Notes under the pieces: generated by a model
Told to the model about the DNA's origin: nothing
What the model saw: only the letters and a program-made list of their open reading frames with translations
The model's database searches: none
Assembly (NCBI GenBank): GCA_021786815.1
Contig: JAJYMR010000068.1
Span: forward strand, 1 to 5,900
Origin: Deltaproteobacteria bacterium
Lineage (GTDB): Bacteria > Desulfobacterota > Binatia > Binatales > Binataceae
Direction: 5' to 3'
Length of the DNA stretch: 5,900 nt
Shown: positions 1-5,824 of the stretch, in pieces
Layout: each line of letters opens with the position of its first letter
How positions within the stretch are numbered: position 1 is the stretch's first letter
Position numbers and translations under genes: made by a program

Positions 1-219
1 TCCGATGTCGGCAAGTTCGCGGCCGGTGAGCAGGTCCTGCCTGGTCGCGGCGGGCAGAGGCTGCGCGCGGTAGCCGAGATTCTCGAGCGCGCCCTGGATC
101 ACGCGTTCGGCGCGCCAGTGCAACCCGCCGTAAACGATCGTGGTTTTGTTACGGTCTTCGCGCTTGAACGGCCGTGGCGTGTACGCACGATACGCCGCCG
201 CGTCTGGGGATGAAGCCAT
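1..219 (-). CDS. Acyl-CoA dehydratase activase-related protein, N-terminal fragment
   Basis: This is the first 73 residues of a gene read leftward and cut by the window edge; the frame stays open to base 1. It starts MASSPDAAAYRAY, followed by a segment with YGGLHWRAERVIQ, ALENLGYRAQPLP and TGRELADIG. From memory of the family, this matches the opening of the domain found in proteins related to the 2-hydroxyglutaryl-CoA dehydratase activase (HgdC/BadF-associated, DUF2229-like): a GGL-x-W-R/K-x-E-R-x-I-Q strand-helix unit and then a GKEL/GREL-x-D-x-G segment. In that family the next residues normally form a Cys-Cys-Pro-Thr motif binding an iron-sulfur cluster, which would lie just outside the window. 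These proteins act with ATP-driven activases in cytoplasmic radical dehydration of acyl-CoA substrates or in benzoyl-CoA reduction. The ATG at 217-219 is preceded by GAGGGAG with a 7-base spacer, so the start is well supported. The family call is moderate because only the N-terminus is visible. Confidence 0.62.
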   Translation of the reverse strand, partial: MASSPDAAAYRAYTPRPFKREDRNKTTIVYGGLHWRAERVIQGALENLGYRAQPLPAATRQDLLTGRELADIG

Positions 220-226
220 TGACTAT

Positions 227-233
227 CTCCCTC
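227..233 (-). promoter_or_regulatory. Strong Shine-Dalgarno site of the leftward gene
   Basis: Read on the minus strand, GAGGGAG lies 7 bases upstream of the ATG at 217-219. This fixes the start codon of the truncated leftward gene and supports that it is really expressed, even though most of it lies outside the window. I could not identify a convincing promoter upstream of it. Confidence 0.7.
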
Positions 234-234
234 G

Positions 235-753
235 TCGCTGTATCAGCGCACATGTTTGAGGTTCGACGTGCATCCAGATGAGAAGGGTCTGCGCGCGTTG
301 GCACCGAGCGCGCCGAATCGTGAAAACCGAGGACTTTCACGCCGGCATTCCGACGGCAACCGCCGCTCGAATTCGTGCACATCATCGAACGCGCCGGAAA
401 CCAGCACGCTGCCATGGATTCATCGCAAGAAGGAAGCCATTGTTGGGGAGAACGATGACCAGAATGACTAATTGCTGGCATTTGGACTTATTGTTTTCGC
501 GCTGGTGGTTGGATGTTCCAAAGAGGCTCACCAAAGCTGCTCCCAAAAGGAACATTTTTCGCCCCTCCATGCACTCGGATTCAGATGCTCCACCTTGCCC
601 GCACGCCATTTCCAGGCTTTCCGGTCAAGCACCGATGCGCTGGCGTGGAGCACGTCATAACCGGTACTCTTGGTTTGCCGTGATGGCTTGAAACGAGCTG
701 TGACCAACGGATGCTAGGGTCCTGTCCCGCAAATAACTTGAGACGGCCGTCAA
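235..753. other. Long intergenic stretch without an intact gene
   Basis: This stretch separates the divergent activase-like gene and metallopeptidase gene. The open frames here encode arginine-, histidine- and proline-rich peptides without recognisable domains, and none has both a good start signal and protein-like composition. The stretch from about 455 to 560 is visibly less GC-rich than the flanking genes and holds the lipoprotein-like remnant annotated separately. A 10-base perfect palindrome (GACGGCCGTC) lies at 742-751, just before the inverted repeat. I see no tRNA, no transposase fragment and no riboswitch-like structure. It looks like a decayed or recombined spacer between two transcription units. 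Confidence 0.6.
455..660 (+). pseudogene. Possible frameshifted small lipoprotein
   Basis: An ATG at 455 has GGGGAG four bases upstream and begins MTRMT. In that frame the next residues are not protein-like. One base-shift later, the frame opening at 472 directly after a TAA reads LLAFGLIVFALVVGCSKEA, a classic lipoprotein signal: a hydrophobic core followed by a V-V-G-C lipobox. Joining the two parts by one added base near 470-472 gives a basic N-terminus, hydrophobic segment and lipobox Cys in the correct order and spacing. The mature part after the Cys (about 47 residues, ending at the TAA at 658-660) is rich in Ser, His and Phe and matches nothing I know, so further frame damage is possible. 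Alternatives are a sequencing or assembly error, or chance. What I see directly is the split signal; that it was once a gene is inference. Confidence 0.27.
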
Positions 754-849
754 TGGCTTGAGATTCTTCGCTCCGGCAGCCTTCGCTCAGAATGACAAGA
801 AAAAATGCCCGTTTCTGTCATTCTGAGCGAAGCGAAGAATCTCATTCCA
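754..849. repeat. Imperfect long inverted repeat (dispersed REP/MITE-like family)
   Basis: The arm at 816-843 is the reverse complement of the arm at 760-797, except that the left arm carries 10 extra bases (about 773-782). The paired sequence is GAGATTCTTCGCT followed by TCGCTCAGAATGACA. The match continues outward with two mismatches to TGG/CCA at 754-756 and 847-849. The loop of about 18 bases (798-815) is A-rich. Sequences of this type (agattcttcgc...ctcagaatgaca) are, from general knowledge, common dispersed repeats in many environmental bacterial genomes. They commonly give rise to spurious reading frames with 'FFASLRMT' and 'CHSERR'-like peptides, and the minus-strand frame across this site reads exactly that way. 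There is no transposase, so if mobile it would depend on enzymes elsewhere. It is not a typical intrinsic terminator, since no T-tract follows the stem. Confidence 0.8.
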
Positions 850-915
850 CAGATCTCCGTCGGAAGCGTATTTGTGAGACGCCACACTAGCCGCGTCTGA
901 TGCGGGCTTTGTGGG

Positions 916-1677
916 ATGAGGTACGGGCGAGAACGGACACTGGGTGCGCTGATCGCGCAGTTGGTTGTTGCGCTGGCCTTGGCTGCCGCGCTCGCGCCCG
1001 TTTCAGCGCATGCGACAGGGCCCAATGACGACTGGATCGTGGTCGGGCACCAGAATCTCCCGTCCTCCGGGGGCGTCGAGAACGATTCTTCTTCCCCGCC
1101 GTCGAGCGCCGGCGCCAACAGCCGCGCAATCGTTATTGCCTGCGGTGAGCGCGCGCGTCCGGCCGCTCAGCCGTACAGGAAGATCATGGCGACTCTGAAC
1201 TCCGTATGGGGAACGCACGCGCGGATCTACGAGTCGCTCGCCGAGACCGGACCGCACGCACGCGGCGGCGGATGCATCTTTTACAATCGCAAGTTCCTGA
1301 GCTTTCTCACCCGCAAGTGGATGGGAATCCGCAATCCGGAGGAGGTTAAGCCGATGCTCTACGCGATCTTCGCGCACGAACTCGGCCACCTTGTCCATCA
1401 CGACCTGAGCCCCGAGCGCGCCGGGGTTCCGCTCGAGCAGCGCGAGCTGCAGGCCGACCGCTTCGCGGGATACACGCTCTGGCAGTTGCATATCCGCTTC
1501 GACGCCGAGGATCTGGCGTCGTACTACCGGCTGGTCGGCGACGACTTCTTCGGCGTCAGCGACAGTCACGGTTCCGGCCGCCAGCGCGCCCACGCTTTTG
1601 AGGACGGCTACGATCTCGCGCGGATGGGCCTGCCTGAGAGCAACGGCGAGCCCGCGGCGGGTCTAAGCGGTCCCTGA
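916..1677 (+). CDS. Secreted HExxH zinc metallopeptidase (M48-like gluzincin)
   Basis: This 253-residue protein begins with a basic stretch (MRYGRER), a hydrophobic core around residues 10-29 and a likely signal peptidase I site after AHA (residue 33), so it is probably exported to the periplasm or outside. A low-complexity Ser/Pro/Gly linker follows at about 50-68. The catalytic core has HELGH at 154-158 (two zinc-binding His and the catalytic Glu) and ELQAD at 177-181, whose Glu is the likely third zinc ligand; an F-A-G-Y segment follows directly. This is the arrangement seen in M48-type and related gluzincins. A Ser-His-Gly-Ser/Gln-Arg stretch at 217-224, followed by a Phe-Glu-Asp-Gly, resembles the conserved 'S-x-H-P/G ... 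R' motif near the C-terminus of these peptidases. There are no further membrane helices, unlike HtpX. The ATG at 916 is the only ATG in frame after an upstream stop at 898-900; its ribosome binding site is weak. The substrate is unknown. Family call good, exact subfamily uncertain. Confidence 0.82.
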   Translation: MRYGRERTLGALIAQLVVALALAAALAPVSAHATGPNDDWIVVGHQNLPSSGGVENDSSSPPSSAGANSRAIVIACGERARPAAQPYRKIMATLNSVWGTHARIYESLAETGPHARGGGCIFYNRKFLSFLTRKWMGIRNPEEVKPMLYAIFAHELGHLVHHDLSPERAGVPLEQRELQADRFAGYTLWQLHIRFDAEDLASYYRLVGDDFFGVSDSHGSGRQRAHAFEDGYDLARMGLPESNGEPAAGLSGP

Positions 1678-1710
1678 AGCGCGCGGCGTGGAGCGCGGCT
1701 GCGGCGTTGC

Positions 1711-1728
1711 CCCTGCGCACTCGCAGGG
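1711..1728 (+). promoter_or_regulatory. Hairpin covering the likely ribosome binding site of the ABC operon
   Basis: CCCTGCG at 1711-1717 is the perfect reverse complement of CGCAGGG at 1722-1728, with a 4-base loop. The stem is 7 bp, almost all G-C. The right arm contains AGGG (1725-1728), which lies 5 bases before the ATG at 1734 and is the best Shine-Dalgarno candidate for the ATPase gene. In the folded RNA this site would be paired. No T-tract follows, so an intrinsic terminator is unlikely. The structure is seen in the sequence; a regulatory role is inference. Confidence 0.35.
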
Positions 1729-1733
1729 CAATA

Positions 1734-2750
1734 ATGTACCCACTCCAGATGAGTATCCTTTCTTCCGTTTCGAATGCCGCATCGCGCGAAACCGAGCCAC
1801 GGGCGAGGACCGTCGCGCTGGAAGCGCATGGATTGAGCTTCGCCTACGGCGGTGAGCGCCGGGCGCTTGCCGACGTGAGCTTCGCCGTCGCGTGCGGAGA
1901 AATCTTCGGTTTCCTCGGTCCCAATGGCGGCGGCAAGACCACGCTGTTTCGCCTGCTTTCCACTCTCGTCCCGCTCCAATCAGGCGAGGTGCGCGCGCTC
2001 GGCGAGGATTTCCGCGCGGGAACCCTCGCGATACGGCGCCGGATGGGCGTTGTGTTCCAGTATCCAAGCATTGACGGGAAGCTGACCGTCGCCGAGAACC
2101 TTGCGCATCACGGCCGCCTTTACGGAATTCACGGGCGAAAGCTGCGCGAGCGGTCGGCCGCGATGCTCGAGCGGCTCGGGCTCGCGGCCCGCGCCGGCGA
2201 CCTGGTCGAAACGCTCTCGGGCGGGCTTAGGCGACGCGTGGAACTGGCAAAGGCGCTGCTTCACGAGCCCCGGCTCCTGTTGCTTGACGAACCCAGCACC
2301 GGGCTCGACCCGGTCGCGCGGCGCGAGTTCTTCGACTATCTGCATCACCTGCGCGAGAGCGACGGCGTCACGATCGTGCTGACGACCCATCATATGGAAG
2401 AGGCCGAGCGATGCGATCGAATCGCGATCCTGAGCCAGGGCCGGATGGTCGCGATGGCCGCGCCCGGCGAGCTCAAGGCCGAAGTCGGGGGCGACGTGGT
2501 CGTCATCCGCGCGCGAGAGCCGGAGCTCCTGCAGCGAAAGTTAATGCATCAGTTGAAGCTTGCGAGCACGCTGGTCGACGGCACGCTTCGCATCGAGCGC
2601 CCGCGCGGCCATGAACTGGTGCGAGAGGTGGTCGAGACGTTCGGCTCCGAAGTGGATTCCGTCTCGTTCGGCAAGCCGACGCTCGAAGACGTGTTCGTCC
2701 ACCTGACGGGCCATCGGTTTTTCACCTCCGAACCCGGGGAACCGTCATGA
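1734..2750 (+). CDS. ABC-2 type exporter, ATP-binding subunit (DrrA-like)
   Basis: This 338-residue cytoplasmic ATPase drives the membrane partner encoded directly downstream. In order it has: a short poorly conserved leader (1-25); Walker A GPNGGGKTT at 62-70; Q-loop glutamine in VVFQYPSID at about 109; ABC signature LSGG at 161-164 followed by LRRRVELAKAL; Walker B LLLLDE at 181-186 with catalytic Glu 186; D-loop GLDP at 190-193; and H-loop His 219 in LTTHHMEEAE. The C-terminal region ends with GKPTLEDVFVHLTGH (about 313-327), typical of the DrrA/ABC-2 drug and polysaccharide export group. The second glycine in Walker A (GGGK instead of GAGK or GSGK) is uncommon but compatible with activity. 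I chose ATG 1734 because AGGG lies 5 bases upstream; TTG 1707 is further upstream and ATG 1749 lacks a ribosome site. The stop overlaps the permease start. The substrate cannot be read from the sequence. Confidence 0.93.
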   Translation: MYPLQMSILSSVSNAASRETEPRARTVALEAHGLSFAYGGERRALADVSFAVACGEIFGFLGPNGGGKTTLFRLLSTLVPLQSGEVRALGEDFRAGTLAIRRRMGVVFQYPSIDGKLTVAENLAHHGRLYGIHGRKLRERSAAMLERLGLAARAGDLVETLSGGLRRRVELAKALLHEPRLLLLDEPSTGLDPVARREFFDYLHHLRESDGVTIVLTTHHMEEAERCDRIAILSQGRMVAMAAPGELKAEVGGDVVVIRAREPELLQRKLMHQLKLASTLVDGTLRIERPRGHELVREVVETFGSEVDSVSFGKPTLEDVFVHLTGHRFFTSEPGEPS

Positions 2751-3532
2751 GCGACGCGATACTTCAGGCGGGCACGCTATGGTGGCGCGAGATCGTCCGC
2801 TTCATCCGCCAGCGAAGCCGGGTGACCGGAGCGCTGCTTCAACCGCTCCTGTTCTGGCTGGTGCTCGGCGCGGGACTGACCGCGTCGTTTCGGCCAAGCG
2901 GGATGCCGGGGGGGATGAATTACGTCGAATATTTCTATCCCGGCGTTATCATGCTCGTGCTCCTGTTCACCGCGATTTTCGGAACGGTCTCGACGATCGA
3001 GGATCGGCGCGAGGGCTTTCTGCAGGGCGTGCTGGTTGCGCCGGTCTCGCGCCGGACGGTCGTGATGGGGCAGGCGCTCGGCGGAACGACCCTCGCGCTC
3101 ATCCAGGGACTGGTGTTCCTCGTCCTCGCGCCGTTTGCGGGAATCCATCTGAGCGTCGCCGCGGTGCTGCTGTCGGGCGCGATGATGGCGATTATCGCGT
3201 TTGCGCTGACGAGCATCGGACTCGTCATCGCGTGGCGGATGGAGTCGACGCAGGGCTTTCACGTGATCGTGAACATGATCCTGATTCCGGTCTGGCTGCT
3301 TTCCGGGGCGTTTTTTCCGCAGACCGGCGTTCCGGCGTGGCTTGAATGGCCGATGCGGCTGAATCCGCTCAGCTACGGGATGTCGGCGCTGAGAAAGGCG
3401 CTGTACTTCGGCCAGGCACAGAGCTTCTGCTCGCTGACGAGCTTTCGATGGTCGGCCGCGGTATCGGTTGTCTTTGCCGCGGCGATGTTCGCGATCGCGG
3501 CGCAGGTGGCGCGCCGCTCCTCGCCGGTGTAG
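2747..3532 (+). CDS. ABC-2 type exporter, permease subunit
   Basis: This 261-residue inner-membrane protein has about six hydrophobic helices (roughly residues 28-47, 63-82, 112-130, 138-163, 172-192 and 236-254), as expected for ABC-2 permeases. The cytoplasmic loop after helix 2 contains EDRREGFLQGVLVAPVSR (about 85-102), the hallmark segment of this family that contacts the ATPase. The stretch WLLSGAFFP before the last loop and NPLSYGMSALR (206-216) are also characteristic. The gene starts within ATGA, overlapping the ATPase stop by four bases, with GGGGA six bases upstream of the ATG, so the two are translationally coupled. Together they should form a dimeric exporter of the DrrAB or Wzm/Wzt-like class. 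No accessory periplasmic or outer-membrane component is encoded nearby. The gene ends 12 bases before the end of the convergent NUDIX gene. Transport substrate unknown. Confidence 0.93.
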   Translation: MSDAILQAGTLWWREIVRFIRQRSRVTGALLQPLLFWLVLGAGLTASFRPSGMPGGMNYVEYFYPGVIMLVLLFTAIFGTVSTIEDRREGFLQGVLVAPVSRRTVVMGQALGGTTLALIQGLVFLVLAPFAGIHLSVAAVLLSGAMMAIIAFALTSIGLVIAWRMESTQGFHVIVNMILIPVWLLSGAFFPQTGVPAWLEWPMRLNPLSYGMSALRKALYFGQAQSFCSLTSFRWSAAVSVVFAAAMFAIAAQVARRSSPV

Positions 3533-3544
3533 CCGCACAGCGTT

Positions 3545-4204
3545 TCAGAGCGGATCGAAGTAGGGCTCGGTCCGCCCCTCGAAGCGGAACTCGCGCGCGA
3601 TGGAAATCCACTTGCGGTCCACGCCGTGCAGGGGTTGCGGCAGGCTCGCAAGCGGATGGAACGCGGCCTCGACCGCCTCGAGCGGATTCGGCCTGAGTTC
3701 GCCGCCCTCGACCTCGCACTCGAACAGCATCGAGTAGATATGCCGCGCGGCGGAGCCCGCCTTAAGGCTGTCGATCACTGCCATCAGGCGCACCGGACGC
3801 ACGACCAGTCCAAGTTCCTCGCGCACTTCCTTGGCCGCGTTCTCGGCCGGCGAGATTCCAACGTCGCAGAATCCGGTCGGATACCACCATCGCCCGTTCG
3901 GCCGCTTCATCATCAGGACCTCGTGGCGCCGGTTGAAGACAATCGCGCCGACTCCGACCCCGGCGGTAACGTAACCGTCGTAGCCAGGGCCCACCGATTC
4001 GCGCCATCGCCGCCTGAGTTCCTCGGCTCCCGCGTCACCCGCGCCTGAGAGCAGGGCGCCAAGCCGCGAGGCTTCCTTGAGCAGTTCCTCGTAACGTTCG
4101 GCGTCGTAGCCATCGGGTTTGAAGGCAAGCCCGGTACGCGCGATCGCCGCGACGCGCTCGACGAGGCGCGCAAGTTCAAGTACCAGTTGAGATTCGTCCG
4201 CCAT
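3545..4204 (-). CDS. NUDIX hydrolase with N-terminal helical domain (Nudix_N_2 type)
   Basis: From ATG 4204 this is a 219-residue cytoplasmic enzyme that should hydrolyse a nucleoside diphosphate linked to another moiety. The N-terminal part (ELARLVERVAAIARTGLAF and then YDAERYEEL, about residues 10-42) matches the helical domain called 'hydrolase of X-linked nucleoside diphosphate, N-terminal' (Nudix_N_2), whose members usually contain AxTGL followed by YDxxRYE. The NUDIX box lies at about 111-133, from GFCDVG to KEVREELGL. The metal-binding Glu residues 126, 129 and 130 are kept. The first Glu of the classical box is Ile 117 and the Arg before the core Glu is Lys 125, as I remember for other members of this subfamily. 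Characterised relatives include CDP-choline and ADP-ribose pyrophosphatases, but the substrate here is open. In-frame starts also exist at ATG 4237 and GTG 4258; 4204 best fits the family length. It is convergent with the ABC operon and divergent from the amidase. Confidence 0.9.
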   Translation of the reverse strand: MADESQLVLELARLVERVAAIARTGLAFKPDGYDAERYEELLKEASRLGALLSGAGDAGAEELRRRWRESVGPGYDGYVTAGVGVGAIVFNRRHEVLMMKRPNGRWWYPTGFCDVGISPAENAAKEVREELGLVVRPVRLMAVIDSLKAGSAARHIYSMLFECEVEGGELRPNPLEAVEAAFHPLASLPQPLHGVDRKWISIAREFRFEGRTEPYFDPL

Positions 4205-4270
4205 CGCCCTGCTCTGCTTGCGCACCAAGTCTAGCATGACGCGCCAGCGCTCCGGCACCCGGCCGGACCT

Positions 4271-4299
4271 TTGCCATCGACGCCCTATTCCATGCTAAT
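4271..4299 (+). promoter_or_regulatory. Candidate sigma-70 type promoter for the amidase gene
   Basis: TTGCCA at 4271-4276 (5 of 6 matches to the -35 consensus) is followed after exactly 17 bases by GCTAAT at 4294-4299 (4 of 6 matches to the -10 consensus). This sits in a local AT-richer patch within the divergent spacer between the NUDIX and amidase genes. Transcription would begin near 4306, giving a leader of about 65 bases before the ATG at 4371. The prediction rests on motif similarity only. Confidence 0.4.
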
Positions 4300-4357
4300 C
4301 AATCTGGCGCGCGCTTTCTCGCTGGTTTCGCGCGACGAAGCGCGTGCCGAATCGGAC

Positions 4358-4362
4358 GGAGG
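4358..4362 (+). promoter_or_regulatory. Ribosome binding site deciding the amidase start
   Basis: GGAGG lies 8 bases upstream of the ATG at 4371. An upstream in-frame GTG at 4344 would place this site inside the coding sequence and has no comparable signal of its own. ATG 4371 is therefore the preferred start. Confidence 0.75.
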
Positions 4363-4370
4363 TCCAACCG

Positions 4371-5783
4371 ATGCTCGACCCGTACATGGAAGCGTTCGAA
4401 CTGCGCGAGCTTCTGCGAAAGCGCGAGGTTCGGCCTCGCGAGGTAGCGGAATTTTTCCTCGCGCGCATCGAAAAGCTCAATCCGCGCCTCGGTGCGTTCG
4501 TTACCGTCACCGCCGAGCGCGCGCTTGCCGAGGCAAAGCGGCTGGAGGAGCTTTCACGCGAGCAGGCGGACGCGATGGCGCTTTACGGGATCCCTTACAC
4601 AATCAAGGATCTCACGTGGACTGCGGGGGTGCGCACGACTTTCGGCTCGGCCAATTACGCCGATTTCATTCCCCCGGCCGACGCGGAAGTGGTCGTTCGC
4701 CTTGGAAACGCGGGCGGGACGATGCTCGGCAAAACCTCGACGCCCGAGTTCGGCACGCGGCCGACCACCGAAGGTGGGTTCTGTCCGACCGCGCGAAATC
4801 CCTGGAACCTCGAACGCACTGCGGGCGGCAGCAGCGGCGGCGCGGCGGCCGCCGCCAGCGCCGGGCTCGGCCTGCTGCATCTCGGCAGCGACGGCGGCGG
4901 CTCGATTCGCATCCCGGCCTCGTGCTGCGGCATCGTGGGCGTCAAGACGTCGCGCGGGCGGATAACCTACGCGCCGTCGCACGCCGAGGGATGGGGCGGA
5001 TGCTCCGTGATGGGACCGATGGCGCGCTCGGTGCGCGACGCGGCGCTGATGCTTGACGCGATTGCAGGTCCGGTGGTTGGCGATCCGTATTGGGCTGCGC
5101 CCCCGCCACGGCTGTTCGTAAAAGCGGTCGAGGAACGGCCGGGGCGGCTTCGCCTCGCGGCGCTCCGCGAGACGCCGCTCGCATCGGTCGAGGAGGAAAC
5201 TCTTCAGGCTTTCGATTCGGCGTGCCGGGAGTTTCGCGCGATGGGGCATGAGGTCGAGCGCGTGGATATCGACCTTACGAAAATGCTCGAATCCTACGGA
5301 GTCGTGGTCGTGGCGGGAATCTCCTCCAACCGGATCGCCGAGCCCGAAAAGATGGATCCGGTCGCGCGGGCGCCGTGGCAGGACGGCCAGAAGATAACCG
5401 CCGCGCAATATCTCCAGGCGCTGACCGCGATGCAGAATGCGGCGCGCGAACTGGTCCAGGCGCTTCATCGATACGACGCGCTGCTGACGCCGACGCTCAC
5501 GCGCCCCGCCGTGAAGCTCGGCACGATGCCCTCGGCCGAGCCGTGGGTCATCGACAGGCTCGGCAGGCGGGTTTACGAAATCTACACGTGGACCGCGTTC
5601 TGTTTCCCGTTCAACGCGACCGGCCAGCCGGCGATTTCCGTTCCGATGGGATTCACGACAAGCGGACTGCCCCTCGGACTTCAGATCGTTGGAAGGCCAG
5701 CCGACGAAGCAACGATAATCTCGCTCGCCGCCGCATTCGAGGAAGCGCGGCCCTGGCGCGCGGAGCGTCCGCCGATAGAGTAG
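4371..5783 (+). CDS. Amidase-signature family hydrolase
   Basis: This 470-residue enzyme of the amidase signature superfamily hydrolyses a carboxamide (C-N) bond using a Ser-cisSer-Lys triad. The triad is complete: Lys 79 in GIPYTIKDL, cis-Ser 154 in AGGSSGGAAAA, and nucleophile Ser 178 in GSDGGGSIRIPASCCG. The 24-residue spacing between the two serines equals that in known members such as malonamidase E2 and FAAH. KTSTPEFGT (121-129) and the C-terminal FPFNATGQPAISVPMG and LPLGLQIVG (412-441) are typical of the family. The length is normal and the frame is intact, with no signal peptide, so it should be cytoplasmic. It is unlikely to be the GatA subunit of the tRNA amidotransferase: no gatB or gatC is adjacent, and the sequence resembles the broad stand-alone amidase group (aryl, aliphatic or cyclic amide hydrolases). 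The substrate cannot be deduced. It is probably transcribed alone, since the next gene is convergent. Confidence 0.93.
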   Translation: MLDPYMEAFELRELLRKREVRPREVAEFFLARIEKLNPRLGAFVTVTAERALAEAKRLEELSREQADAMALYGIPYTIKDLTWTAGVRTTFGSANYADFIPPADAEVVVRLGNAGGTMLGKTSTPEFGTRPTTEGGFCPTARNPWNLERTAGGSSGGAAAAASAGLGLLHLGSDGGGSIRIPASCCGIVGVKTSRGRITYAPSHAEGWGGCSVMGPMARSVRDAALMLDAIAGPVVGDPYWAAPPPRLFVKAVEERPGRLRLAALRETPLASVEEETLQAFDSACREFRAMGHEVERVDIDLTKMLESYGVVVVAGISSNRIAEPEKMDPVARAPWQDGQKITAAQYLQALTAMQNAARELVQALHRYDALLTPTLTRPAVKLGTMPSAEPWVIDRLGRRVYEIYTWTAFCFPFNATGQPAISVPMGFTTSGLPLGLQIVGRPADEATIISLAAAFEEARPWRAERPPIE

Positions 5784-5824
5784 CCGGGCTTGGAGCGCAG
5801 CCTGAGCGAGGGTCCGTTGCGCCG

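Noticed and set aside
278..691. A 137-residue plus-strand frame in the long spacer
   Set aside because: Arginine-, histidine- and proline-rich composition without domain features; it only includes the MTRMT start that better fits the broken lipoprotein.
717..740. GGGTCCTGTCCCGCAAATAA looks like an insertion sequence end
   Set aside because: No matching inverted end and no transposase or remnant is found anywhere in the window.
750..1118. A 122-residue open frame on the minus strand across the inverted repeat and the start of the peptidase gene
   Set aside because: Its C-terminal peptide (FFASLRMT...CHSERR) is the well-known artefact of translating this repeat type, and the rest is antisense to the signal peptide and linker of the peptidase gene.
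2777..3538. A 253-residue minus-strand frame opposite the ABC permease
   Set aside because: Highly charged Arg/His/Asp-rich translation antisense to a clear membrane protein; no start signal or domain.
4554..5468. A 304-residue minus-strand frame opposite the amidase gene
   Set aside because: It is an antisense shadow caused by high GC content; the plus strand carries a complete amidase with all catalytic residues.
4371..5783. Amidase gene as gatA of the Glu/Asp-tRNA amidotransferase
   Set aside because: No gatB or gatC nearby, and the regions around the triad look like stand-alone amidases; no symbol assigned.
1686..5801. Similar sequences after two stop codons: 1686-1699 and 5788-5801 agree in 12 of 14 bases around TGGAGCGC
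   Set aside because: A short GC-rich match of this kind is expected by chance in such a genome; no longer unit or structure is shared.
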